NCBI GenBank assembly: GCA_046154525.1
Contig: JBJXDS010000129.1
Span: 1 to 14,612 of the forward strand
DNA length: 14,612 bases
DNA from: JABWCE01 sp046154525
GTDB taxonomy: Bacteria > Bacteroidota > Bacteroidia > NS11-12g > UBA9320
Direction: 5' to 3'
A program made the position numbers and the translations under genes. The notes beneath the pieces were generated by a model. It did no database searches and had not been told where the DNA came from. It was given only the letters and a program-made list of their open reading frames with translations. Shown one piece after another: positions 1 to 6,200 of this stretch. The stretch's first letter is position 1, and each line of letters starts with the position of its first letter.

Positions 1-590
1 ATGTGGCCCAAGGCGGGGCGTGCAATGTAGATGTAATAAATTTTACACCTCATGGAAATGGAACCCATACAGAATGTATTGGACATATTACAGCAGAACA
101 ACAACACATTACCAGTGCCTTGCCGCAAGGAATAATGATGGCCAGACTTTTAACCATAAGTCCAGAAAAAGATGGTGGGGATTTAATTATTAAAAAAAAT
201 CAAATTCCACCTTTGGATAACAAAAGCGGGCTGGGTGCTATAATTATAAGAACCTTACCAAATGATGATTCAAAAAAAAACAGGGATTATTCTGGTACTA
301 ACCCGCCCTATTTTGAGCCTGAAACTTTGCAATATTTTAAAGAAAAACAAATAAAACATCTACTATGCGATATTCCTTCGGTAGACAGAGAAGATGATGG
401 CAGCAAACTATTGGCACATAAAGCTTTTTTTGGAGTTCCTGATTCACCACGTTTGGATGCCACCATTACTGAACTAATTTATGCCAACAATGAAATAGAA
501 GATGGCCTGTATTTGTTAGATATTCAAATTGCATCATTTCAATCGGACGCCAGCCCCAGCCGACCTTTACTTTACAGGTTAGAAATTTAA
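1..590 (+). CDS. Cyclase / kynurenine-formamidase-like metal hydrolase (5' truncated)
   Basis: The reading frame is already open at the left edge (first full codon at 3) and ends with TAA at 588-590, so the N terminus lies outside the window; about 195 residues remain of a family usually somewhat over 200 long. It resembles the cyclase family (KynB-like, Pfam cyclase), metal-dependent hydrolases of amides or esters. The family motif HxGTHxDxPxH appears in modified form as HGNGTHTECIGH (visible residues 17-28): GTH is kept, Asp is Glu24, Pro is absent, and the first His is one residue early. Further family-like pieces are DIPSVDRE (123-130), LLAHKAFFG (136-144, His139) and ITELIY with Glu157, then a GLYLLDIQ segment. 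Substrate is unknown; no tryptophan-degradation genes are nearby, so a kynurenine role should not be assumed. The next gene starts 32 nt downstream. Confidence 0.8.
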   Translation, partial: VAQGGACNVDVINFTPHGNGTHTECIGHITAEQQHITSALPQGIMMARLLTISPEKDGGDLIIKKNQIPPLDNKSGLGAIIIRTLPNDDSKKNRDYSGTNPPYFEPETLQYFKEKQIKHLLCDIPSVDREDDGSKLLAHKAFFGVPDSPRLDATITELIYANNEIEDGLYLLDIQIASFQSDASPSRPLLYRLEI

Positions 591-622
591 AAATTAAAAT
601 TTTAAAAAATCACCTATCCATT

Positions 623-1651
623 TTGCCATTAAAATTCCATAACGAACAATTTTACTTTCTAATTTCGGCCTTGGTCAGCCGTGTTATTAATTTTATTAAA
701 CCTAAAAAAATCGTTCAATCCATTTTGGTAATAAAATTAGATGAAATTGGAGATATGGTATATGCTATTCCTGTTTTCGATTATTTAAAAAGTCAATTTC
801 CAAATGCCAAAATCAATCTGCTTTGCAAACCATTTGTAAAGCCATTGGTAGAGCATCATCCGGCCATTTCCACCATCATCCATGAAATACCAAAAAATGA
901 AAAATTTGATTTAATAGTAGAATTAAGAGGCAACTGGGATACCCTGAAATATTCCATCTTAAACATGCCTAACCTAAGATTTGACAGAGGCAGTGTGAGA
1001 ATAAAAAATAAATGGAAAGGCAGCCAAAAACATGAGGTAACTACAAATTTTGAAATTATAGAGCCCTTATTAGCCAGAGACTTTGAACTCAAAAATCCTA
1101 AAATATACATGGATGAAGAATCTAAAACCTTCGTTTCTGATTTTATTTTAAAAAACCAACTAACCCATTTTGCCGTTATTCATTGCGGGGCCAGACGTGT
1201 TTTAAGACAATGGCCGGCTCATAATTTTGCAGCATTGATTCTAATTTTAAAGGAAAAATATAAGCTTCAAATAGTTTTTGCAGGTACCGAAGAAGATGAA
1301 CTTGTAATTGATGAGATTATAAGATTAAGTAAAACAGAGGCCATTATTTGCACCCGAAATTTTTCCCTTTTGCACTTTGCAGCATTGGTTGAAAAAGCAA
1401 AATTATTTATAGGTAATGAAAGTGGACCACTTCATATAGCGGCTGCTATGGACACGCCTTTAGTTGGAATTTATGGCCCTGGGGTGCCTAATGTTTTTTA
1501 CCCGATTGGCTCAAAATCAAAGGTTGTGCATCATGTTTTGGATTGCAATCCCTGCGACCAGGTGCATTGTGTCCGTCCTGAAAATCCTTGCATAAACTTG
1601 GCAACAGTTTTGGAAGTGGAAGAAAAAATTTCTGAAATATTATGTGTTTGA
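623..1651 (+). CDS. Glycosyltransferase family 9 (heptosyltransferase-like)
   Basis: Predicted 342-residue GT-B fold enzyme of family GT9, which moves a sugar (heptose in the known ADP-heptose:LPS members) onto lipopolysaccharide core or another surface glycan on the cytoplasmic side of the inner membrane. The N-terminal domain opens with ILVIKLDEIGDMVYAIP (34-50), the classic GT9 start with the conserved acidic residue. The C-terminal nucleotide-sugar domain has HCGARRVLRQWP (187-198), FIGNESGPLHIAAA (262-275) and VGIYGP (281-286). A cysteine cluster, C308, C311, C316 and C323, follows in the region where many GT9 proteins carry cysteines. The start is a TTG; no in-frame ATG precedes the conserved core, so the exact start is uncertain. 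No other LPS-core gene flanks it, so donor and acceptor cannot be given. Confidence 0.85.
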   Translation: MPLKFHNEQFYFLISALVSRVINFIKPKKIVQSILVIKLDEIGDMVYAIPVFDYLKSQFPNAKINLLCKPFVKPLVEHHPAISTIIHEIPKNEKFDLIVELRGNWDTLKYSILNMPNLRFDRGSVRIKNKWKGSQKHEVTTNFEIIEPLLARDFELKNPKIYMDEESKTFVSDFILKNQLTHFAVIHCGARRVLRQWPAHNFAALILILKEKYKLQIVFAGTEEDELVIDEIIRLSKTEAIICTRNFSLLHFAALVEKAKLFIGNESGPLHIAAAMDTPLVGIYGPGVPNVFYPIGSKSKVVHHVLDCNPCDQVHCVRPENPCINLATVLEVEEKISEILCV

Positions 1652-1677
1652 AATGCCAAATTAGAAGATTTACTTTG
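1647..1677 (+). promoter_or_regulatory. Candidate Bacteroidota promoter for msrA-pepT
   Basis: TTTG at 1647-1650 and TTACTTTG at 1670-1677 are 19 nt apart. This fits the Bacteroidota housekeeping pattern (TTTG near -33, TAnnTTTG near -7) with one mismatch. It lies 36 nt before the msrA ATG, at the end of the preceding gene. The consensus is short and AT-rich DNA produces chance matches, so this is a proposal only. Confidence 0.4.
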
Positions 1678-1712
1678 AAAAAAATTAAACACTAAATTTA
1701 AAAATTTAAAAA

Positions 1713-2366
1713 ATGAAACCAACCTACTTACTCCCGGCAACCTTATTACTACTTATTAGCGGTTGTTTTGTTAAATCAAAAGACAATACGAATGAAAAAC
1801 AAAATGGAAAAAATATGGAGATATATGATTCAACAAATAGAGATACAGCTACATTTGGTGCCGGATGCTTTTGGTGCGGCGAAGCTATTTTTCAGGAAAT
1901 AAAAGGGGTTCAAAGTGTAAAATCGGGCTATGCCGGAGGCACAAAAAAGAACCCAACCTATGAAGAAATAATTAGTGGAACCACTGGGCATGCCGAGGTT
2001 ACCCAAATTATTTATGACCCTTCGGTTACCACGTTTAAAGAATTATTAGAAGTGTTTTGGCAAATACACGATCCTACCAGTGTAAATAAACAAGGAAATG
2101 ATACAGGTCCCCAATACAGAAGTGCAGTTTTTTATCACAACTTAAGACAAAAGGAAGAAGCCGAATTTTATAAAAATAAATTAAACGAAGAACATGCTTA
2201 CCCAATTCCTGTTATTACTGAAATTTCGCCAATGACTGAGTTTTACCGGGCCGAAGATTATCATCAGGATTACTACAATAACAATAGCGACCAAACCTAT
2301 TGTGTATATGTAATCCGCCCTAAATTGGACAAGTTTAGAAAAGCCTTTAAAAGCAAATTAAAATAA
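1713..2366 (+). CDS. msrA: Peptide-methionine (S)-S-oxide reductase MsrA, predicted lipoprotein
   Basis: Reduces the S-epimer of methionine sulfoxide in oxidised proteins. The 217-residue product begins with a lipoprotein signal: Lys near the start, a Leu-rich stretch and the lipobox LISGC (Cys18), followed by a polar linker. It is therefore probably an envelope-anchored, extracytoplasmic MsrA. The catalytic loop is GAGCFWCGEAIF (49-60) with nucleophile Cys52 and a second Cys55 where many homologues have Gly. SGYAGG (71-76), TGHAEVTQI (91-99) and GPQYRSAVFY (132-141) are family signatures. The tail SDQTYCVYVIRPKLDKF carries Cys197, a possible resolving cysteine. The gene ends 4 nt before pepT, so the two are likely co-transcribed. 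No MsrB domain is fused. Confidence 0.93.
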   Translation: MKPTYLLPATLLLLISGCFVKSKDNTNEKQNGKNMEIYDSTNRDTATFGAGCFWCGEAIFQEIKGVQSVKSGYAGGTKKNPTYEEIISGTTGHAEVTQIIYDPSVTTFKELLEVFWQIHDPTSVNKQGNDTGPQYRSAVFYHNLRQKEEAEFYKNKLNEEHAYPIPVITEISPMTEFYRAEDYHQDYYNNNSDQTYCVYVIRPKLDKFRKAFKSKLK

Positions 2367-2370
2367 AAAC

Positions 2371-3618
2371 GTGTTTAAAAATTATTCCTTTACTGTATCC
2401 GACAGGTTTTTAAAATACGTACAGATTGATACCCAATCCGACCCTGAATCTCCTACCTGCCCATCAACCGAAAAACAAAAAAACCTGGGAAGGGTATTGG
2501 TTGAAGAACTGCTTTTTATTGGGATTAAGGATGCCCACATGGATGAAAATGGTTATGTGTATGCCACCATTCCAGCAACATCTGAAAAACAAATCCCTGT
2601 AATTTGTTTTTGTTCGCACATGGATACCTCGCCCGATTGCAGCGGCAAGGATGTGAAACCCATGGTGCATAAAAATTATGATGGCGGAATTATTAAGTTT
2701 GCAACCGATGCATCTCTTTCGCTTGACCCTAAGGCTCATCCTGATTTAAAAAACCAGCTTGGCAATGATATAATTACTGCCGATGGCTCCACCCTTTTGG
2801 GGGCCGATAACAAGGCCGGGCTTGCCGAAATAATGGATGCAGCCCATTTTTTAATAAACCATCCCGAAATAAAACATGGAAAAATAAGGATATTATTTAC
2901 CCCTGATGAAGAGATAGGCCTTGGAGTAGATAAAGTAAATATGCAAAAATTAGGAGCCGATTTTGGTTATACCATGGATGGCGAATCGGCCGGGCATATA
3001 GAGGATGAAACCTTCAGTGCCGATGGTGCTACCCTTACTATAAAAGGGGTAAGCACCCATCCCGGTTTTGCAAAAGGCAAAATGGAAAGTGCCTTAAAAA
3101 TAGCCGGGGATATTCTTTCAGCGTTACCCAAAGACCGTCTTTCACCCGAAACAACCGAAAAAAAAGAAGGCTTTGTTCATCCCACTTCTATTGGCGGCCA
3201 AATTGAAGAAGCATTTATAAAATTTATAATCCGTGGGTTCGATAATCAAACGTTGATGGACAATGCCAACGAAATCAGAAAAGTAGCCGACAAAATATTA
3301 AAAAACTACCCTAACTCCAGTTATAAATTAGAAACACACGAGCAATACCGCAACATGAAAGAGGTTTTGGTAAAACATCCCCACGTGGTGGATTATGCCA
3401 AAGAAGCTATAAAAAGAACGGGCTTAACCCCATTAACCGAAAGTATTAGAGGCGGAACCGATGGTTCACGCCTGTCGTTTATGGGTTTGCCCTGTCCCAA
3501 TATTTTTGCGGGTGAACATGCGTTTCATTCCAAACTCGAGTGGGTTTCTATCCAGGACATGCAAAAGGCGGTGGAAACTATTGTTCATTTGAGCATGGTT
3601 TGGGAAGAGAAAAGTTGA
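2371..3618 (+). CDS. pepT: Peptidase T (tripeptide aminopeptidase, M20 family)
   Basis: A dizinc M20-family exopeptidase that releases the N-terminal residue from tripeptides in the cytoplasm. At 415 residues it matches the usual length (about 408 in E. coli). Visible metal and catalytic positions by family analogy: SHMDTSP (His83, Asp85), GADNKAG (Asp146, bridging ligand), TPDEEIGLG (Glu180/Glu181, general base and ligand), TMDGE (Asp203), and EHAFHSKLEW near the C terminus (His386). The dimerisation (lid) domain lies between about 210 and 330, and SIRGGTDGSRLSFMGLPCPN (358-377) is the highly conserved C-terminal substrate segment. Start is GTG at 2371, 4 nt after the msrA stop, and the alignment to the family from DRFLKYVQIDTQS supports it. 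No signal peptide is seen. Confidence 0.95.
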   Translation: MFKNYSFTVSDRFLKYVQIDTQSDPESPTCPSTEKQKNLGRVLVEELLFIGIKDAHMDENGYVYATIPATSEKQIPVICFCSHMDTSPDCSGKDVKPMVHKNYDGGIIKFATDASLSLDPKAHPDLKNQLGNDIITADGSTLLGADNKAGLAEIMDAAHFLINHPEIKHGKIRILFTPDEEIGLGVDKVNMQKLGADFGYTMDGESAGHIEDETFSADGATLTIKGVSTHPGFAKGKMESALKIAGDILSALPKDRLSPETTEKKEGFVHPTSIGGQIEEAFIKFIIRGFDNQTLMDNANEIRKVADKILKNYPNSSYKLETHEQYRNMKEVLVKHPHVVDYAKEAIKRTGLTPLTESIRGGTDGSRLSFMGLPCPNIFAGEHAFHSKLEWVSIQDMQKAVETIVHLSMVWEEKS

Positions 3619-3641
3619 GATAATTTTACGATTTAATATAA

Positions 3642-3866
3642 TTGGAAGAAAAGGATATCAAATTAGTATGGAAAGATTTGACAACTAAACTTATAATCGG
3701 AGCGGTCATTTTTATTTGTTCTTTACTTTTTAATTTATATGGAAGTAAAAAAACAAACCCTCAGGTTTTAAGCATGTTTGGAGAAATTGCAGGATTAGTA
3801 TTTATAATAATTCCGGGCTTTAAAATGCTCCAATTTCGAAAATTTTTAAAAAATAAAGACAAATAG
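3642..3866 (+). CDS. Small two-helix membrane protein, unknown function
   Basis: A 74-residue product I do not recognise. It has a charged N terminus (MEEKDIKLVWKDLTTK), a first hydrophobic helix at about 17-33, a short polar turn with KKTNPQ, a second helix at about 42-62, and a basic tail (FRKFLKNKDK). This hydrophobic helix-turn-helix layout with flanking lysines is what a real small inner-membrane protein looks like. The start is a TTG without a recognisable ribosome site, and no in-frame ATG is available upstream. It lies 23 nt after pepT on the same strand and could be the last gene of that transcript. Existence as a gene is likely but not certain. Confidence 0.55.
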   Translation: MEEKDIKLVWKDLTTKLIIGAVIFICSLLFNLYGSKKTNPQVLSMFGEIAGLVFIIIPGFKMLQFRKFLKNKDK

Positions 3867-3875
3867 TTTGATAGG

Positions 3876-3909
3876 AGGCTATAAATACCTAACTACTATT
3901 TTATAGCTT
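3876..3909 (+). terminator. Weak hairpin after the pepT cluster, possible terminator
   Basis: Perfect arms GCTATAAA (3878-3885) and TTTATAGC (3900-3907) enclose a 14-nt loop, extended by a G-U and an A-U pair. The stem is AT-rich and is followed only by CTTTAAG rather than a clear U-run, so termination would be weak. Its place between the small membrane gene and dapD is what a terminator would need. Confidence 0.3.
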
Positions 3910-3969
3910 TAAGAAATGGTTTCGTTTTCTGATTTTATAAAATAAAGAATCAGCGTTCAACATTCATAG

Positions 3970-4000
3970 TTGCTTATCCCCCTAAATTGTAGGAAGTTTG
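3970..4000 (+). promoter_or_regulatory. Candidate promoter for dapD
   Basis: TTG at 3970-3972 and GAAGTTTG at 3993-4000 are 20 nt apart, close to the Bacteroidota TTG / TAnnTTTG pattern (first base of the -7 box differs). Transcription would begin only about 10 nt before the dapD ATG, giving a very short leader. Proposed from pattern only. Confidence 0.33.
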
Positions 4001-4016
4001 CACCCTCTATATTTTC

Positions 4017-4832
4017 ATGCAAAATTTACAAACCATCATTGAACAAGCCTGGGACAACCGGGAATTATTAAAAGAATCTTCCGTTCAGGGAACAATCAGG
4101 GAAGTTATTGAACTTTTGGATAAAGGAAAACTGAGGGTAGCCGAACCAATAACCGATGGCTGGCAGGTGAACGACTGGGTGAAAAAAGCAGTGATTTTAT
4201 ATTTTCCCATTCAAAAAATGGAAACCTTTCATGCCGGGCCCATGGAATTTCATGATAAAATGCCATTAAAAAAACATTATGCCGAATTAGGGATACGGGT
4301 GGTTCCACATGCAGTAGCAAGGCACGGGGCTTATATAGCTTCGGGTGTAATATTAATGCCGAGTTATGTAAATATTGGTGCTTATGTGGATAGCGGAACG
4401 ATGGTGGATACCTGGGCTACCGTGGGCAGTTGTGCCCAAATTGGCAAGCACGTTCATTTAAGCGGAGGGGTAGGAATTGGAGGGGTTTTAGAACCCGTTC
4501 AGGCAGCTCCTGTAATTATTGAAGACGGGGCTTTTATTGGCTCACGGTGCATAGTGGTAGAAGGTGTAAGAGTTGGGAAGGAAGCTGTTTTAGGTGCAGG
4601 GGTTACCTTAACCCTAAGTACAAAAATAATAGATGTAACCGGCAGCACCCCTATTGAAACCAAGGGATATGTGCCCGAACGCAGTGTTGTAATTCCCGGA
4701 ACACAAATGAAGCAATTTGCTGCAGGTGAATACGGAGTACCTTGTGCTCTAATTATTGGTAAACGGAAAGCCAGCACCGATTTAAAAACTTCGCTTAATG
4801 ATGCGTTGCGCGAACATAATGTGGCGGTGTAA
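4017..4832 (+). CDS. dapD: 2,3,4,5-tetrahydropyridine-2,6-dicarboxylate N-succinyltransferase
   Basis: Transfers succinyl from succinyl-CoA to tetrahydrodipicolinate in the succinylase branch of diaminopimelate/lysine synthesis, in the cytoplasm. The 271-residue length is close to the E. coli enzyme (274). The N-terminal helical domain (1-95) contains QVNDWVKKAVILYF. It is followed by a left-handed parallel beta helix of hexapeptide repeats from about 96 to 230, with RHGAYIASGVILMPSYVNIG, GAYVDSGTMVDTWATVGSCA (121-140), HLSGGVGIGGVLEP and FIGSRCIVVEGVRVG. The C terminus PCALIIGKRKASTDLKTSLN (242-261) is the usual CoA-side tail. The start is the ATG at 4017; alignment from the first helix supports it. 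No other dap gene is in the window, so it is not in a lysine operon here. Confidence 0.96.
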   Translation: MQNLQTIIEQAWDNRELLKESSVQGTIREVIELLDKGKLRVAEPITDGWQVNDWVKKAVILYFPIQKMETFHAGPMEFHDKMPLKKHYAELGIRVVPHAVARHGAYIASGVILMPSYVNIGAYVDSGTMVDTWATVGSCAQIGKHVHLSGGVGIGGVLEPVQAAPVIIEDGAFIGSRCIVVEGVRVGKEAVLGAGVTLTLSTKIIDVTGSTPIETKGYVPERSVVIPGTQMKQFAAGEYGVPCALIIGKRKASTDLKTSLNDALREHNVAV

Positions 4833-4847
4833 AAATTATATCTGAAC

Positions 4848-4910
4848 CATAGCCCACGTTTTAAACCGTGGGCTATGAGTACAAAAAGTTCTTGAACGGT
4901 TTTAACCGTT
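4848..4910. repeat. REP-like double palindrome between dapD and the glycosyltransferase
   Basis: Two inverted repeats sit close together. The first has 11-bp arms CATAGCCCACG (4848-4858) and CGTGGGCTATG (4867-4877) around an 8-nt loop TTTTAAAC. The second has 7-bp arms AACGGTT (4895-4901) and AACCGTT (4904-4910) around TT. Both share the CCGTT / GTTTTAAAC-type core. A strong GC-rich stem in an AT-rich intergenic space, paired with a second palindrome, is the layout of REP/BIME or MITE-like repeats. Only one copy is present here, so repetitiveness is not shown. No T-run follows the first stem, which argues against a simple terminator. Confidence 0.6.
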
Positions 4911-4927
4911 TTAAAAAACATAACACA

Positions 4928-6055
4928 TTGAACAAAGGACCCAGCACCCTAAAAATCGGCTTTGATGCCAAACGGCTCTTTCTAAATAAATCAGGACTGG
5001 GAAACTACAGCCGTTGGTTGGTGAATGGATTGATAAAAGAATTTCCTGAAAATCAATATCATCTTTATACCACCAATATTTCGGAGGTTCAAAACGATTT
5101 TAAAGGAGAAAATATCCATACCCATTTGCCTAACAATTTATTTAAAACCTTTTGGCGGACCAAGGGTATTAAAAAAGATTTATTAAAAGATAAAATTCAG
5201 GTATATCATGGGCTGAGCAACGAACTTCCTTTGGGAATTGAAAAAACGGGAATTAAAACTGTGGTTACAATTCATGATTTAATTTTTAAAATTTACCCCG
5301 AATATTATAACCCCATCGACAGGGCTATTTACGACCGAAAATTTAAAAGTGCCTGTGAACGGGCCGATAAAATTGTGGCCATCAGTCAACATACGAAAGA
5401 AAGTATCGTTGAATTTTATAAAATTGATCCTGAAAAAGTTGAAGTTATTTATTTGGATTCGTCAGAACGGTTCCATCATCCGGCGGATGATGGTAAAGTG
5501 CGGGATGTAAAACAAAAATATGGGTTAGCAAATCCCTTCTTTTTAAATGTAGGAGCCATTGGCAGAAGGAAAAACCAATTGAGATTGGTAGAGGCTTTTG
5601 CAAGTGTGGCTAATGAAATTGAACATGATTTGGTGCTGGTAGGCAAAGCGGGAAAAGACATAGAAGCAATAAAATTGGTGATTGATAAAAATAATCTTAA
5701 CAAAAGGATTAAACATTTCCCTACAGTTAACGATGAGGACTTATTTAATTTTTATCATGCTAGTTATGCCTCCATTTATCCATCGCTTTATGAAGGGTTT
5801 GGGATACCTATAATTGAAAGTTACCGATGCGGCAAACCAGTGGTCACGTCTATAGGTAGTTCATTGGAAGAAATAGCAGGAAAATCAAGTTTACTTTGTC
5901 AACCCGAAAAAACTGAAAGTATTGCTGAACAAATCTTAAAATTGACCAACAAAAATACTTACCAACATCTACAACAAAATATTGCCAAAGAATTAGAACG
6001 TTTTAACCCCAAAGTATCATTAACCAAATACATGGATTTATATAGGACACTGTAG
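4928..6055 (+). CDS. Glycosyltransferase family 4 (GT-B, mannosyltransferase-like)
   Basis: A GT4 retaining glycosyltransferase that would add a sugar from a nucleotide-sugar donor to a surface glycan at the inner-membrane face. I place the start at the TTG at 4928, giving 375 residues and beginning just before KIGFDAKRLFLNKSGLGNYS, the usual N-terminal strand and glycine-rich loop. The frame stays open back to a GTG at 4868, but that stretch is the REP-like palindrome and has no family resemblance. Numbering from 4928: VTIHDLIF (113-120), ADKIVAISQHTKESI (146-160), FFLNVGAIGRRKNQ (204-217) with the donor-phosphate Arg/Lys region, and YEGFGIPIIES (288-298) with the E-x7-E pair Glu289/Glu297. 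Substrate cannot be read from context. The next gene is 145 nt away. Confidence 0.88.
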   Translation: MNKGPSTLKIGFDAKRLFLNKSGLGNYSRWLVNGLIKEFPENQYHLYTTNISEVQNDFKGENIHTHLPNNLFKTFWRTKGIKKDLLKDKIQVYHGLSNELPLGIEKTGIKTVVTIHDLIFKIYPEYYNPIDRAIYDRKFKSACERADKIVAISQHTKESIVEFYKIDPEKVEVIYLDSSERFHHPADDGKVRDVKQKYGLANPFFLNVGAIGRRKNQLRLVEAFASVANEIEHDLVLVGKAGKDIEAIKLVIDKNNLNKRIKHFPTVNDEDLFNFYHASYASIYPSLYEGFGIPIIESYRCGKPVVTSIGSSLEEIAGKSSLLCQPEKTESIAEQILKLTNKNTYQHLQQNIAKELERFNPKVSLTKYMDLYRTL

Positions 6056-6145
6056 TTTTTAGCTCAAATTTATTTAAAACCATTCTAAATAAAATTTGCA
6101 TAAAAATAATTTATGAACGACCCCTTAATAAATGGTCAAAAGAAA

Positions 6146-6153
6146 TAATTTTG
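6146..6153 (+). promoter_or_regulatory. Candidate -7 promoter element for the cytochrome oxidase cluster
   Basis: TAATTTTG is an exact match to the Bacteroidota -7 consensus TAnnTTTG and is followed by CGCCC. It lies 47 nt upstream of the coxB ATG in the 145-nt gap after the glycosyltransferase gene. I see no convincing TTTG/TTG at the right distance for the -33 element (the nearest TTTG is at 6095-6098, too far), so support is partial. Confidence 0.33.
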
Positions 6154-6200
6154 CGCCCTAATCATAATTAGCATTTATAATACTCAAAACCCCATAAAGG

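Noticed and set aside
4499..4921. 140-codon minus-strand open frame across dapD and the REP-like element
   Set aside because: Mostly antisense to dapD, with no family resemblance; it crosses the palindromes and has no gene-like features.
4868..4927. N-terminal 20-residue extension of the glycosyltransferase
   Set aside because: It lies within palindromic repeat DNA and precedes the conserved GT4 start; TTG at 4928 fits better.
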